A DNA stretch of 64,000 nucleotides from Paraspadella gotoi (lineage: Eukaryota > Chaetognatha), in contig CM119271.1 in NCBI GenBank assembly GCA_051294375.1, positions 8,457,637 to 8,521,636 on the forward strand. The letters run 5' to 3'. Shown piece after piece: positions 46,921-63,601 of the stretch. A program made the translations under genes and the position numbers. Every line of letters begins with the position of its first letter. Within the stretch, counting starts at the first letter, position 1. Below the pieces are notes generated by a model. It searched no databases and was not told the DNA's origin. It saw only the letters and a list, made by a program, of their open reading frames with translations.

Positions 46921-48613
46921 TTTGAGGAAAAATTCGCTCACCATCCGCTATATTCTCATTGGAAAATTAGCGGGTTGTTCCTTTGTCTTTTCTCTGACTT
47001 TATTTGTGAGACTCATTCTCGAGTAGAGACCTCTGTCAACTGAGGAATGGCATGACTTGAAACAAGGAGACAACGAGCCGTCATTGACAAATCGTTCACA
47101 TCGTGGAAAATATAAGAAACATCCCGCTCTTCACATTTTTTTTTCTGTCGGGGAATAATGACGACAAGAATCGTTGGTTCTTAAGTGAATAACGAAACAC
47201 GAAACAAAAATAAAAGCGTCTGAGAAAAAAAAAACACAAAAGATAGAAACAAAAGCCAACCGTCGAAGCGTCGACAGATGGCGGCTCATTTTCATTTCAA
47301 ATTAGCATCGATTTTATCGACTCCAGAACTAATAAAGACAAATGACCATCTGGGGACGGAATCCAAGGCTCTTAGTCTTCGCTAATTACTGTTTAGGCAG
47401 TTCTTAATGACAGGTTGAGCGTTGGACTCCGTTACACTGGAGATTTTTCGAAGGGAAGGGTAAAAAGAAGAAAAAAAAAAGAAAAAGAAAAAGAAAAGAA
47501 AGGAGAAAAGGAACCAGGGAGGAAGAAAGAGGGGGCGGAGGGAAATGAGGAGGAAGAGGGACGAGACGAAGGGGAGGAATATGTGAAGTAAATAGAGAAA
47601 GAGGAGGAGAAAAAGAGGGAGGAATAATGAGAAGAAGAAGAAGGAGGAGGGAAGTCGGTAAATGGTTGGAAGGCTTTTTATGACGGTTTATGGAAATCGA
47701 GGGGCTTTTCTTTCGACCCGCCCTTTTTTTTTTCTTTTTCCTCTTCCGAGCTGTTGATTTCGAAACTGAATTAAAGGCTGTTTATTGTCTGCTTGTTGAG
47801 AAACTGTTGTTTCTTGAAGCCGGGAAAAATTACGGGGGGAAACAGTTGAAATGGTTATGTTATATTTAGGACTTTAGTGTCGTAAAAATAATATTGATGC
47901 GATAATAGAAATTAGATAATAACCGGCTATTACCTGCTATGACCTGCTAAGAAATTGGTACAACCAATATAAAAATTATTCATTAATTTAATAAATAAGC
48001 TATCTTGCCCCTGACTTTGGACAGGCTTTGGTGGTTTAAGGCCTCCATCACTCTTACAAGATAATGACATAGCAGGTCCCTGCAAGCTTTCAATCAAGAC
48101 TCTCTCACAGTCTCGTTTATTCACTCCCAGAGTACCTGGCTTCCCTATCAATGAAGTGGAAAATATTTCAAAGAATGTTTCAATTGTATGAAAAGATCAG
48201 AGAGTGATGGAGGCCTTAGACCACCAAAGCCTGCTCAAAGTCAGGGGCAAGATAGCTTATTTATTAAATGAATGGATAATTTTTATATTGGTTGTACCAA
48301 TTTTATAACATAACATCACATATCGATATGTTTTCGAGCAAGACTCTCTCTGTCTTTTTTATCAACTGAGCTGTGAAATTTTGAAAGGCTCGGGTTAACT
48401 CTGAGTCAGGATCATCAAGAATTCGGCAAGATTAGCTCCAAATCGTAAAAATTTAAGCGGAGCAAGAGAGATTTAAATAATTACAATCACACTTAAGAAT
48501 TAGGATTCATTTTAAATTTAAACTTGGACCCAGGAAGTGAAATTTTGGGACGGAAGAGATTAAAATGGATCTCAAAATCCGAGACCCAAAAAGTGAGAAA
48601 GAATCAAAGATGT

Positions 48614-48704
<91 letters not shown>

Positions 48705-49376
48705 CCTCGGTTTTCTCGTCTCTTTTTCACGTCTCATTATTTTCGTTGCTCGAGTTTTTGCTGGCACCAAATTTTTTCTCTCCATCGAATTTCGGCGCCT
48801 GGAGAGGATGGAGTGAGAGAGCAAGGGAGAGAGAGAGGGAGAGAGAAGAGAGAGAGAAGACGAGAGAGAGAGAAGAGAGAGAGAGAGCTAGAGAGAAAGA
48901 GATTAGGGAGATAGAACACGTTTAATAAGTGGGTGAGTCGAATGAAAAAGTAAGGAACAAGGAAATAAGGAGAAGGAAAGAGAACCCGATTGAAAAATAG
49001 AAAATCTTAAAAAAAAAAAAAAAAAACATTTTTCATCATCCCTTTTTACTCTCTTTCATTCAAATTCATTCTTCCCTTTTCCTTATTCCTCCTTTTTATC
49101 CCTTTTCACATCATTTTCCTCTTCTCTCCATCCCCCACCCTTCCCCTCCCCCAATTTCCCCTCTTCCTTTCCCCCACCCCTTCACCTCTCCCTCTCCTTC
49201 CCCCCAAATTTCCTCCCGCTCGATTTCGGGCGGCCTTCTAAAAATTCGAATTTGAATGACAGAAAAAGCGAAGCATTGAGAGTCAAAGACGCGAACCGAA
49301 TTTTTGGCGCCGAACGAAATTCCAAAACGAGGCTCCTCTTTTTTTTATTCATTCCTCTCTCTCTCTCTCTCTCTCT

Positions 49377-49420
<44 letters not shown>

Positions 49421-49708
49421 CCAGTATTTTGTCGTGCTTTTTTCTGGGTTTTTATTTCTGAAATTTTTGTAAATTGTGTTGTTTACTTAAAAAAAATAAA
49501 AAAATAACAACTCGTTCATGATTTGATTGACGTCTCACGTCGAGACTGTTAAACATTAAAGATGGGGAAAAATATATTCTCAGAAAAAAGTTCATAAATT
49601 ATATTTAAATATAATCTTCACTAGACTTTATGGAGCTACTGACATAAAGTGCCCCACTTTCATTCAGGCGACCGCTAACCGAACTAGGTAAGTTCAACGT
49701 TTTCTCAG
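46921..49708. other. Non-genic region: purine-rich DNA, foldback element, microsatellites
   Basis: Includes a strongly purine-rich segment (47450-47670), the foldback element at 47951-48304, a (CT)n run (48614-48700) followed by GA-rich DNA (48815-48905), and pyrimidine-rich DNA (49030-49430). No gene recognised. Confidence 0.5.
47951..48304. mobile_element. MITE-like foldback element with about 100-bp inverted termini
   Basis: The left terminus starts AAATTGGTACAACCAATATA and runs through CTATCTTGCCCCTGACTTTG to GGCCTCCATCACTCT (about 48053). The right end (48190-48303) is its reverse complement with a handful of mismatches, ending GGTTGTACCAATTT. The interior of about 140 bp has no coding capacity. 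A related copy is at 18567-18996, and a small terminus fragment at 27046. It is probably mobilised in trans by a DNA transposase that is not in this window. Confidence 0.8.
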
Positions 49709-49782
49709 CGACTCACCTCCTTTTTCATCGGCGACGACATTGGCGTCTTCATCTCATACTAAATCACCGCTTTCCTCTGAAG
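49709..49782 (+). CDS. Candidate small Ser-rich exon, unknown plus-strand gene
   Basis: A TTTTCTCAG acceptor and a GTAAGT donor bound a 24-codon frame (DSPPFSSATTLASSSHTK...). The splice signals are good but the content is low-complexity and no partner exon was proven. A second GTAAGT lies 20 bp upstream of the acceptor. Confidence 0.25.
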
Positions 49783-51334
49783 GTAAGTATCTAGCTATAG
49801 TTAGGCTCTATCTATGCCCTCGGCAGGGAAAAGAGGTGAGTAGGGTGAGGATATTTATAATGGTAAAAGGTAAGTACGTATGGCAAAGGGAAAAAAAGTA
49901 CATGAAAGGGAAGGTTCGCCGTGGACTTCGTTGACTCGAGACTGCTGTGACGATTTCCTAAGACCCGATCAAAGATACGGGGATGTGGAGGAGGGGACGA
50001 CGAGGGGAAGAGGAGGAGGAGACGTTGAGAGGAGGAAGAGAAGAACCGGGGAAGATATAGGCCCTGGCGGTAGAGGGAGCCTCTATCCTGCTTTCATCGT
50101 CGACGCCATAAATAACTACATCTCCTACTCCATCATCGACTCCATCACGGACTACATCACTTTCTCCATCATCGACTCCATCACTTACTTCATCACCGAC
50201 TACATCACTTACTTCAATCACCTACTCCATCGGCAACTCTTTTTTTTCTGCATCCTCTTTCTTTTGGCCGCCTCTTCTCCTTTTTATGGTAATTGAAAAT
50301 GATGAGGTGAGAGAAGACGAGTACAGCCGGAGGAAAGGGAGGAAAGAGGAAAGAAGGAAGAGAGAGGTAGGAGGAGGAGAAAGAGAGAGGGAGTGGAGGG
50401 AGGAAAAGGGAAGGAGGAAGGAGTGGGAGAGGGAGGAAGAAGGAGGAGAAAGAGAGAGGGAGTGGAGGGAGGAAAAGAGATGAAAAGAGCAGGAAGAAGA
50501 GGGAGGAAGCGTGAAAAGAAAGGAGAAAAAAAAGTGAGGAAGGAAAGAAACGAAGAAAGAGGAAAAATGAAGGAGGAAGATGAAGGAGGAAGAGAGAGGA
50601 ATGAGAATGAGAAATGGGAATGAGGAATGAGAATGAGGAATGAGAATGAGAAATGGGAATGAGAATGAGGAATGAGAATAGTAAATGAGAATGAAAATCA
50701 GGAATGGGAATGAGAAATGAGAATGAGAATGAGGAATGAGAATAGTAAATGAGAATGAGAATGAGGAATGGGAATGAGAAATGGGAATGAGATGAGGAAT
50801 GAAAATAGTAAATGAGTAAATAATTAAAGGAAAGTGAGGACAGGAGATTGAAAAAATGTGGATAGAAAGAGGAAGAGGAAAGAGAGAAGGAAGGATGTAG
50901 AATAGAATAGAATAGAATAGAATAGAATAGAATAGAATAGAATATAAGAGAAGAGAAGAGAAGAGAAGAGAAGAGAAGAGAAGAGAAGAGAAGAGAAGAG
51001 AATAGAATAGAGAATATAATAGAGAATAGAATAAAGTGAGAAATGGCACGACGGTTCCGGACGGCAATCGGAAGGGAAAAACACGGCGACAAAAGGGCAA
51101 AGTGGAGGAAGAGAAAGAAAAGGAAATAAAAAGAAGTACAAAGAATAGGGGAGGATGAGGGTAGAAAAGGAAAGAAAGAAAAGGGACAGAGAATAAAGGA
51201 GGAAGAGAAAGAGAAAAGGAAAGGAAAGGGACGGAGACGTTTCCTATCACCAAGATGGACAAAGCGATTTCAGACGCCATCTTTTTCATCTGGAAACGAA
51301 TTAATTTGATTCCAGACGAGAGAGAGAGAGAGAA

Positions 51335-51404
<70 letters not shown>

Positions 51405-52023
51405 GGAAAAGGGTGACGAAAAGGGCGGGAAAAAAGAAAAGAAAGGATTTTCTTTTTGTCCAACCTTCTTTTCCCCCTTTTTTTAGGCTCGAGTCGATTT
51501 GAGACAATTTTTTATTCTCCCTTTCCTTTACTCTCACCCCCCCCTAACCGTAGCCACCTCCCCGCCCTCCCTCCTCTTTTTACCCCAAAAGGAAATAGTT
51601 TTCTTTTCTTTTTCATCAGACGATTTTTATCCCAATTTTTTTTTTCCTTTTTTCCTTTTTTTCGTGAAAAACGAAAAAAGCGGAAGACGAAGATTCCACT
51701 TTGGCCTCGAAGCGGCGCCACCCGAAGGGGGGATTGAGGCGGGGTAGAGAAGAGGAGGAGGAGGAGGAGGAGGAGGACGAAGAAGTGGAAGAGGGAGGAC
51801 GACGACAAAAAAATGACGAATAAGAAGAAAAGACGACGACGACGTCGACGACGACAAAAACGACGAAGAAGAAATAACGATGACGATGACGACGACGCCG
51901 ATGACAAAAACGACGATTAATTACGACGACGACGACGACGACAAATACAAAAACGTGAAAAAGAAGCGAAAATAAAAATGTGATTACGCAGCCTGTTTTC
52001 GATTTCGACAACCGCATCAAGAT
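49783..52023. other. Low-complexity region with purine-rich arrays
   Basis: GAATGA-type repeats (50596-50815), AGAAT and AGAAG pentamer arrays (50898-51020), GA-rich DNA (51320-51400) and GAC/GAG triplet runs (51750-51950). Long frames here, including one of 413 codons on the minus strand, are translations of these repeats. A short higher-order repeat at 50090-50225 is reported as a finding. Confidence 0.6.
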
Positions 52024-54276
<2,253 letters not shown>

Positions 54277-54301
54277 NNNNNNNNNNNNNNNNNNNNNNNN
54301 N
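54277..54301. other. Assembly gap (25 N)
   Basis: Run of N placed exactly between the two duplicated blocks. Confidence 0.99.
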
Positions 54302-56170
<1,869 letters not shown>

Positions 56171-56369
56171 TCCTAAGTTTACTTCTCTTTCTGTTTCCTT
56201 TCTTTTCTTTTGTTGCCTCTTTTTTCCTTACTTCCTTTCCCTATATAATTTATAGTATATATAGTATATATAGCTATCTTTTATTCATTTTATTAGTTTA
56301 ACCTCCTTCTCTGCCTCTCTTCCTTCGCTTCTCTCCTTTTCCTCTCTTCTCTTCCTCTCTAACTCGCTC

Positions 56370-56560
56370 AGAAGCGAAGGAACATAACAAATGGTTCGTC
56401 GCGACCCCTGGGGTCAAATCATCCACTTCGGAGAAGGAAAGGGAAGAGTCGGCTATGATTTTGAGACCAAGTTGCCTAAGAGAGGTGTTATTGGTCTTAG
56501 AGAGGCTTAAGGGGGAAGTTATTGGTCTTAGAAGTTATTGGTCTTAGAGAGGTTTAAGGG
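56370..56560 (+). CDS. Candidate last exon of the unidentified plus-strand gene
   Basis: After a CGCTCAG acceptor at about 56370 two frames stay open: one starting AKEHNKWFVATPGVKSS and ending in TAG near 56545, and one starting at an ATG (56391) with RRDPWGQIIHFGEG and ending in TAA at 56510. Either could follow the piece ending EYQEEKR; the phase there is not settled. No domain was recognised. Confidence 0.25.
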
Positions 56561-57407
56561 GGAAGTCTTGGACCTTTACTGATTTTGTTTTTTTTTTTTA
56601 GAAACCAAAGATAATGAAAGATTAAGTTAGAATATTTATTATTTATTGATATTGATTGTTTTAACTCGTAACCGTCGCGGTAAAATTCATTTGTCTTCAT
56701 TTAAGGACAGACTAATTTGTAAATACTGTAACAATTACGTAATGTATATACGATGATTATTTAAATAACCTTTGTGGTAAAGTTTTNNNNNNNNNNATTA
56801 CGTAATGTATATGCGATGATTATTTAAATAACTTTTGTGGTAAAGTTTTTGGCCAAGTCATAATTAATGATAGTCCTATTTGTAAATAGAAATTGCGTAA
56901 AGTAATTGTGATTATTATTTAAACTATTTCTATTTTTTTTATGCATAGAAAGAACAAAACTTTTTTTTTCTTTCTATATTCGTTCGTCTACGCAATAACA
57001 TTCAATTTTTTTACATCACGCCATTCGCCTTTTGTTCGACTGGCGCCTTGGTTCTTTTTTTTATATTTTGTTGCACCAAAATCGCACGCAGCGCCTCTCA
57101 CGACTGGTCGAGTAAGTTTCTGACAGGAGAGCAAGTTTTTCCCTTTGAATTTTGATTCTCCGTGTCGCGAGCACGGAGGAGGAAGAGGAGGAGGAGGAGG
57201 AGGAGGAGGAGGGAGTGAGGCGCGAATTGCCTGTCAACGATACGACACGTTATGAAGGAGGGAGGAGGCAGCGGAGCAGAGAGAGGAAAGAGAGAAGGAG
57301 AGAGCAGAGACGACAGGAGTGGAGCTTAGAAAGTATGAGTGGAGAATTCGACTGCCGAAGAGATGAAAGGGCCGTTCTTAACCACCAAAATAAAAAAGGG
57401 ATGAAAG

Positions 57408-57441
<34 letters not shown>

Positions 57442-59367
57442 GCAGAGAGAGAGAGAGACGAGAGGAGGAGAGAGAAGACAGACAGATAGAGTGGGGAGAG
57501 AGAGGAAAGAAAAGAGAGACAGACAGACAGACAGACAGAGTCGGGAAGAGAGGAAATGAAATAAAGAGAGACGGGGTCGTGCCCGTGGCTCTAAGACGAG
57601 TTATGAAAAGGAGAGATAAAGGAAGGGACAAAGGTGTGACAAAGGAGAAATAAAGAGGGAGAGAGAGAGTAAAGGAACGAGAGAGAGAGAGAGAGAGAGG
57701 TCGCGACGGAGGTGTGGAACGTGCTGGGGCGAATGTCAGGAAACGTGTCTGGCCCTCATGACAGTAGCTTTGTCTTCATAACAAATGCGAGGAGATCCGA
57801 GGGAGGAAAGGAGGAATACAAAATGGCGGAAAGCGTCGAGCGGCTGCGGCGGCGGCTGCGGCGGCAGCGGCTGGCGCGGCGGCGGTCGCCCGGCGGGAAA
57901 TCGCTTTCGAACAATTGAACAATCGAATAACAACAAAAGGGGAGCGGAGTTAAATGGCGGGTGACTTTCTTTTTTTTTTTCATTTTTTCTTTTATTCTCT
58001 TTTATTTTCTCTTTTCTTTTCTTTTTATATTCATTTCTATGTTTTTGTCTTCAGATTTTCTTTTCTTTTATTCTTCTTCTTCTTGTTGTCTAATCCTCGT
58101 GGTCGTCGTCGTCGTCGTCGTCGTCGACTCCGCGCGTCAAGTTTTCAAGGAGAATTAAGATAAAACGCGGCCGCTAGATGGGGCGTCGTCAGTCGGCGAG
58201 AAGGAGCGGTTTTTCTTTTTTTGGATGGAAATATCATTCGCGTGATGGATAAAAATATATTTTTCGCGCGATCGAATATGATATAATTTTTTTATGCAAT
58301 TTATTGTGACGTTGTGTGAGAAAATATAAATCTAATGAGCGTTAAATCAATTTTTGGGAACAAAGAACCTCACAGGAAAGATCGTAATTGTGCGGCACGA
58401 AACTGGAAACTCGGAAACTCTGCGTTGACGCCACTTTTGGCAGGCGGCGTCGTCGGCTGCTGCGCGGCGTCAGCTGCTGCTGCGGCGTCGTTCTCGGGGT
58501 CTGCGACGGCGTCACTGTCGGCAACGTCGAACCGATGATTAATCGACCCAACACTTTTTTTTTGTGTTTTCGAGTTATGAGTGTTTTTTATTCTTTTTTT
58601 TTTTTTAACCGCCGACGACGGCCGAACTCTCTTTATACCGAAACGAAACGCCAGATGGCGCGAATCGCTCGGTTTAGGTTTTTTCGTTCACGTGAGAAAC
58701 AAATAGCCTCTAACGGTCAGAGTCGGAAGCGGCGCTTATTGGCATCGATTGACATTAATTCCCCGGTCATTTTTATTTCTATTTATTTTTTCATTTCCGA
58801 TTCCGATTAAGAGAAGAATCGAAAGTCATTTTCCCACCAACGCCGCCAATCGGGGAGAACAGACAACGATTGAGAAGACATCAAACGGAGAGAAAGGAGA
58901 AACGAAATAGCGTCGGAAAGTTTTTAACGAGACATAAAATCGGTAGCCAATACACTGACAAGTGCCAAGACCATTGACTGTTGTCCACTCGTCCAGGTCG
59001 AAAGGGATCATAAAAGATTGCCATGTCCATTACCCATTATTCCCTCTCAATAATAATAGGAACAATTTGCAAGATAGCCCGGTGATTTTTTTTTCCAGCG
59101 TCAACAACAGCAGGTTGATAACTTCCCGCAGCAGCAGCGGAAGCGGCGGCGACGCTCCAACGTTTCGATCCCAAACTCGGATCAAGTTTCGGCGCATCCA
59201 GAGTTAAAGCTAAAATCGAGTTCCATGTCGTTGACAAGTTCGTCGCCACATTGTCGTTTCCAATTCTCGCTCTTGTTTCTTCGCGCCTTCGATTCTCTTC
59301 GCGCGAAGAGACTCTTGTTTTTCCTTTCATGTTTTCCTTTCTTTCTCGTTCCGCCCTTTCTCACTTT

Positions 59368-59418
<51 letters not shown>

Positions 59419-59900
59419 CCCCCCCCTCTCTCTCTCTCTCTACACTTTTTTTGGCATTCCATTCGTGTTCCATCTTCCACTTTTCTTTCCTCCCTCCCTC
59501 TTTCACCTTTTCCCCTCCTCCCTTTCCTCCCTCCTTCATTGACAGTGATAAATGGCCGTCGAAGTCGAGTCTTCTCTCTCCCCACTCCTCCTCCTCCTGC
59601 TCCTCCTCCTCCTCCTCCTCGCCTCCGCACTTCATTTTATTATCATTAGAAAAGATAGAATCCTCTTCCCATTTGTCCCCGTCCGTCGCTCATTCGCTTG
59701 TCCGACTCGGCGCGACCCATCTTCACAATTTTCTCCTATCTTCCCTTTTTTCACGTCCCCATTTATTCTTTTCCCTTTCTCTCTCTCTCTCTCTCTCTTC
59801 CTCTTTCTCTCTCTCTCTCTCTCTCTCTCCTCTCTCTCCCTCTCCTCTCTCGTCTCCCCTCTCTCCCTCTACTTCTTCATCCTTCTTTTAACTACTCTCC
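56561..59900. other. Region without recognised genes; low-complexity and GC-rich patches
   Basis: Contains a 10-bp gap (56787-56796) flanked by a 55-bp duplicated sequence, GA-rich DNA (57170-57720), a GC-rich patch with a 31-codon Arg-rich frame from an ATG at 57823 in AAAATGG context, GTC-triplet runs (58098-58125), and a Gln/Ser-rich open stretch after a TTCCAG acceptor at 59098. None can be supported as a gene. CpG-containing patches may be promoters. Confidence 0.4.
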
Positions 59901-59979
59901 TTTAATTTCCTCTCTTTCACATTAGCCTTTCCTTTTTTTTCCTCCTCTCTCTCTCTCTCTCTCTCTCCTCTCTTCTCTC

Positions 59980-60028
<49 letters not shown>

Positions 60029-60756
60029 ACCCTTTTCTTTAAAATCCCTCACCCCCCTTCACCTACTAACCCGCGTGTGTGGGCGAGTAACGAAATTGGA
60101 ATAGGGGGCGCGTCGGGTTGTAACCCCGGAATTTTTAAACTGACTTTCGTAACAGATGACCTCATTCACGCCCGCCGACTTAACAATCTTCCTCGTCCAC
60201 AAGATGACACCCTAATATCGCGAAGAAACTTCGACCTACTTCGCCATCTAAAGGATGTCACTTATTTCATCGCCATAATGGCCACTGATCATTACTTCAT
60301 TCTCTCAAACGAATTTCTAAAAGTTATCCTCCCTATCATCCAATCGCCTTGGACTTAAATCGACTGCATCAAAATGCTACTCCTTTTTGTGATCTTTGAC
60401 TTTTAATCTCATTTACATATTGCAGTAATCTACAATATTTTCTACAATAATCTACGGCTAATTTCCTTTGTTTTTTTTTAAGGCAGACATAATGACCAAA
60501 GTTGTTTTTTTTATCTCTAAAAAGAATCGTTGGGAGAGAGGATTCGATGACTTTTTATTGCCATTCGAGAAATACACGGATTTGTGAGATCTGTGAGATG
60601 GCGTGAAGTAGGAATGGGAGATACAAAAGAGTAGCATCTGCTTCTTCGTCAAATACGCTTGTCGCTACTATGTTTTATTAGTACCGTTACTATTATTGTA
60701 TTGTGTTAATATATTAATATTGTATTAATCCTTTCAGTTTCGTTGAGTTGAGATTT
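59901..60756. other. CT microsatellites and AT-rich DNA
   Basis: (CT)n runs at 59950-60030 follow CT-rich DNA from 59370. A plus frame at 60100-60358 (…TDDLIHARRLNNLPRPQ…) is open for about 90 codons but starts at GTG and has no recognisable similarity. Confidence 0.4.
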
Positions 60757-61249
60757 AAGCAAAGTTCGAAAATAATTTCTTCAACGATTTTTATTTTTGT
60801 ACGGACATATTTCGACTCTTTTTTCGAGCCTTCATCAGCGTTAATAAACATTTACAAATTTGTGCAAAAGAAGAGAGAGAGAGAGAAACAGAGAAACAGA
60901 GAGAGACAAAATAATACATTGTGCAATGTACAACCAGGAATAAGTTTAAACTAATAGTGAATTTAACAATTAATCTAATAATAAATAGATAGTAATGAAA
61001 GGAAAGAAAGTTTTTAAATGTGAAATGATACATTTTTTGTGAGGGATAGATAAGTGACTGTTAAAGTGAAAAATTAAGAATTATGATACTATCATAATTC
61101 TTAATTTTTCTCTCTCTCTCTGAGATAGAGCTCATTTTGCTCAAATTTGTAAATGTTTATTAACGCTGATGAAGGCTCGAAAAAAGAGTCGAAACATGTC
61201 CGTACAAAAATAAAAATCGTTGAAGAACTTATTTTCGAACGTTGCTTAT
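60757..61249. mobile_element. Foldback element with about 108-bp inverted arms
   Basis: The left arm 60757-60864 and right arm 61142-61249 are reverse complements with few differences. The centre has an extra perfect hairpin (AAGAATTATGATA / TATCATAATTCTT, about 61073-61110). There is no coding capacity. Each arm, read outward, contains CTGATGA, a short GGCTC/GAGTC stem and GAAA. Confidence 0.75.
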
Positions 61250-63107
61250 ATATTAATATTAAAAAAATAAAATACTCGATTACATTTGCCATAACCTGTC
61301 CTTTCCTTCATACGGAAAAGAATTTAAATATTAGTATTTTGTACTAGTATTAGTATTAGTACTTTGAAATTAATTTTGAATTTGAATTTCTAATCTTAAT
61401 TTAATTCCCGAACCTTAACTTAATCCTGAACCTTAGCCCTTAATCTTAATACGTTAAATCCTAATCTCTATCCTAATCCCTAACCTCCTACCCAAATTAT
61501 TCCCAAAATTGGGCGATCTGGGAAAATAAGGTCAGTACCTGATAGCGACAAAGTTTGCTTTCGTTCGATCTGAGTAAAATGTCTATAAACCGACTGTTAC
61601 GAAATAACTATCTTTAATATTGCGAGGAAATCCAGCTTCTCTACCTTTTCCCCGTTGCTCTTTTGCTCTTTATTACTGACATCGAAAATGCTTCCATTCT
61701 AGCGATCGACACGACATCTTTAGGCTCTTTCTTTTGTTTATACTTAAGTACAGAATTCCGAAGGCAGTGTACAGCTGATTCTGATTGGTGCCCGTGATTT
61801 CGATAGATTTCGATTAAGATTCTAATCGAATTCTGCTCACGTGGCATCTACAGATCTCAAAGTTGTCACTGGGTTTTTAGTTCTTTTCAGAGCATTAGAA
61901 ACTCTTATCAGATATCTCGGAATCTTATTTTTTGTGTGATCGCTGGTTTGGTGGACTTTTCTATGAGAGAAGCATCTCTTTTTGTATATTATTGGCTTCA
62001 GAAACAAGTAAGAAAGACACTTTAAATTTATATATATTTGCTGAGTTTGTGATAAATGTTTTGTTATTCTTTGCCCAGGACTTCTAACTACAATCAAGCT
62101 ACAACTACTCTACAGACTACTACTCCTTCTACTACAGACATTTCGTCAAGTCCTGGGCTTCGTAGATCGTCGTCCTTTCGGCCTTAGCCGACGTCATCTA
62201 CCGAGACTTTGTCGTCATCATCTCCAGGGCGTCTTGACCGGCGCCATCGTCTCTTCTGCGCCATTTTATACCCGATTCCATCTGGTCTTCAATGCGCAGA
62301 ATTAGTCCAGTCAGTTAGAATTCAAAGACGCCACTTCTCCGAACTTAGTTCAATACACCGACGTTCAGTAAACAAACAAGATGTCTCTGTTAAAAAATTA
62401 AGGATCGTTTGCCCATTGATACCGAATATTTAATGAGAGAATCTCGATTCAACTTCGCCAATCAGATGGGATCATTTTGAAGATCGCTTAAAAATCTTCT
62501 CTCGGTTGTCGATGACATTTGTTGTCAGCGACGACGTCGTTCTTTACTAATTCCCTGTCGTAGAGTCGCTGAAGTCACGGGCAAGAAGCCAAATCGTCTT
62601 CGCGCGGTCGCCCATGAGTGAGAGAGAGAGAGATAGAGATGTGAGAGAGAGTAAGAGAGAGAGACTATACTGAAAATGAAGTAGATAAAATTGACCAGGT
62701 ATGAAAGGTAGGGCGACATATAGAGACGAAGCAGAACCAATGACAGAGAGCGAGAGAGTCCCAACGAGGCCGCGTCGCTCGCGACGATCCACGTTGCTCC
62801 CTCTCTCGTTCGATTTTAAAATTTCTTTTCTCCTTTTTTGTTTTCCCGACGTCGCCATTTTCTTTTTCCCCCTCAAAATTCCCTCTTACCTTTTTTTCCC
62901 CTCAACTCTGCCGGATTTTTTTTTTTCGGCCGCCTTCGTCGGCCTACACCGCAACAAACCGACGCCCCCGTCGCAGCGGCCGCGGCACGCCGCAGCCGCA
63001 CGCCGCCGCACGCCGGAGCCGACTCTCGCGCACAACCATTTGGCGGATGATTAATGCCGGCGACGTGCTAAAAATACCGCGCGGTCGAGAGAGCGCATGC
63101 GCGCCCC
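61250..63107. other. Region without recognised genes
   Basis: AT-rich DNA with degenerate CCTAA/CCTTAA-type motifs (61380-61500), then mixed DNA with a GA-rich run (62614-62665) and a GC-rich, CpG-dense patch at 62930-63107 that ends in the assembly gap. The last patch looks like a CpG-rich promoter or 5' exon. Confidence 0.4.
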
Positions 63108-63333
63108 NNNNNNNNNNNNNNNNNNNNNNNNNNNNNNNNNNNNNNNNNNNNNNNNNNNNNNNNNNNNNNNNNNNNNNNNNNNNNNNNNNNNNNNNNNNNN
63201 NNNNNNNNNNNNNNNNNNNNNNNNNNNNNNNNNNNNNNNNNNNNNNNNNNNNNNNNNNNNNNNNNNNNNNNNNNNNNNNNNNNNNNNNNNNNNNNNNNNN
63301 NNNNNNNNNNNNNNNNNNNNNNNNNNNNNNNNN
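63108..63333. other. Assembly gap (226 N)
   Basis: Run of N. Frames spanning it are meaningless. Confidence 0.99.
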
Positions 63334-63557
63334 AAAAAAAAGCAATAAAGGCCTGACTGTTATTACGCGCGCCCGGTTTTGTCATTGATGTATAACGAAC
63401 GATTAACGACGTCAACGGCGAAAGACGACTAATAACCGGCGACGACGACGATGAGAACGACGATAACGACGACCAAGACGTTTTTGTAAGGTTCGTTGGC
63501 TCGCCGTCGGCGGCGTTGTTGGCAATTCGTCGATCTGGGGAAAGGAAAATCAGGGGG

Positions 63558-63601
<44 letters not shown>

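Noticed and set aside
50222-51463. 413-codon minus-strand frame, and an overlapping 292-codon one
   Set aside because: They are Ser/Leu/Phe/Ile translations of GAATGA, AGAAT and GA arrays; no start context, domain or splice signals.
57823-57918. 31-codon Arg-rich frame with a good start context (MAESVERLRRRL...)
   Set aside because: Too short and compositionally biased; no downstream exon identified. Possibly a first exon, but not supportable.
63047-63415. Open frames across the N run
   Set aside because: Translation of undetermined bases.
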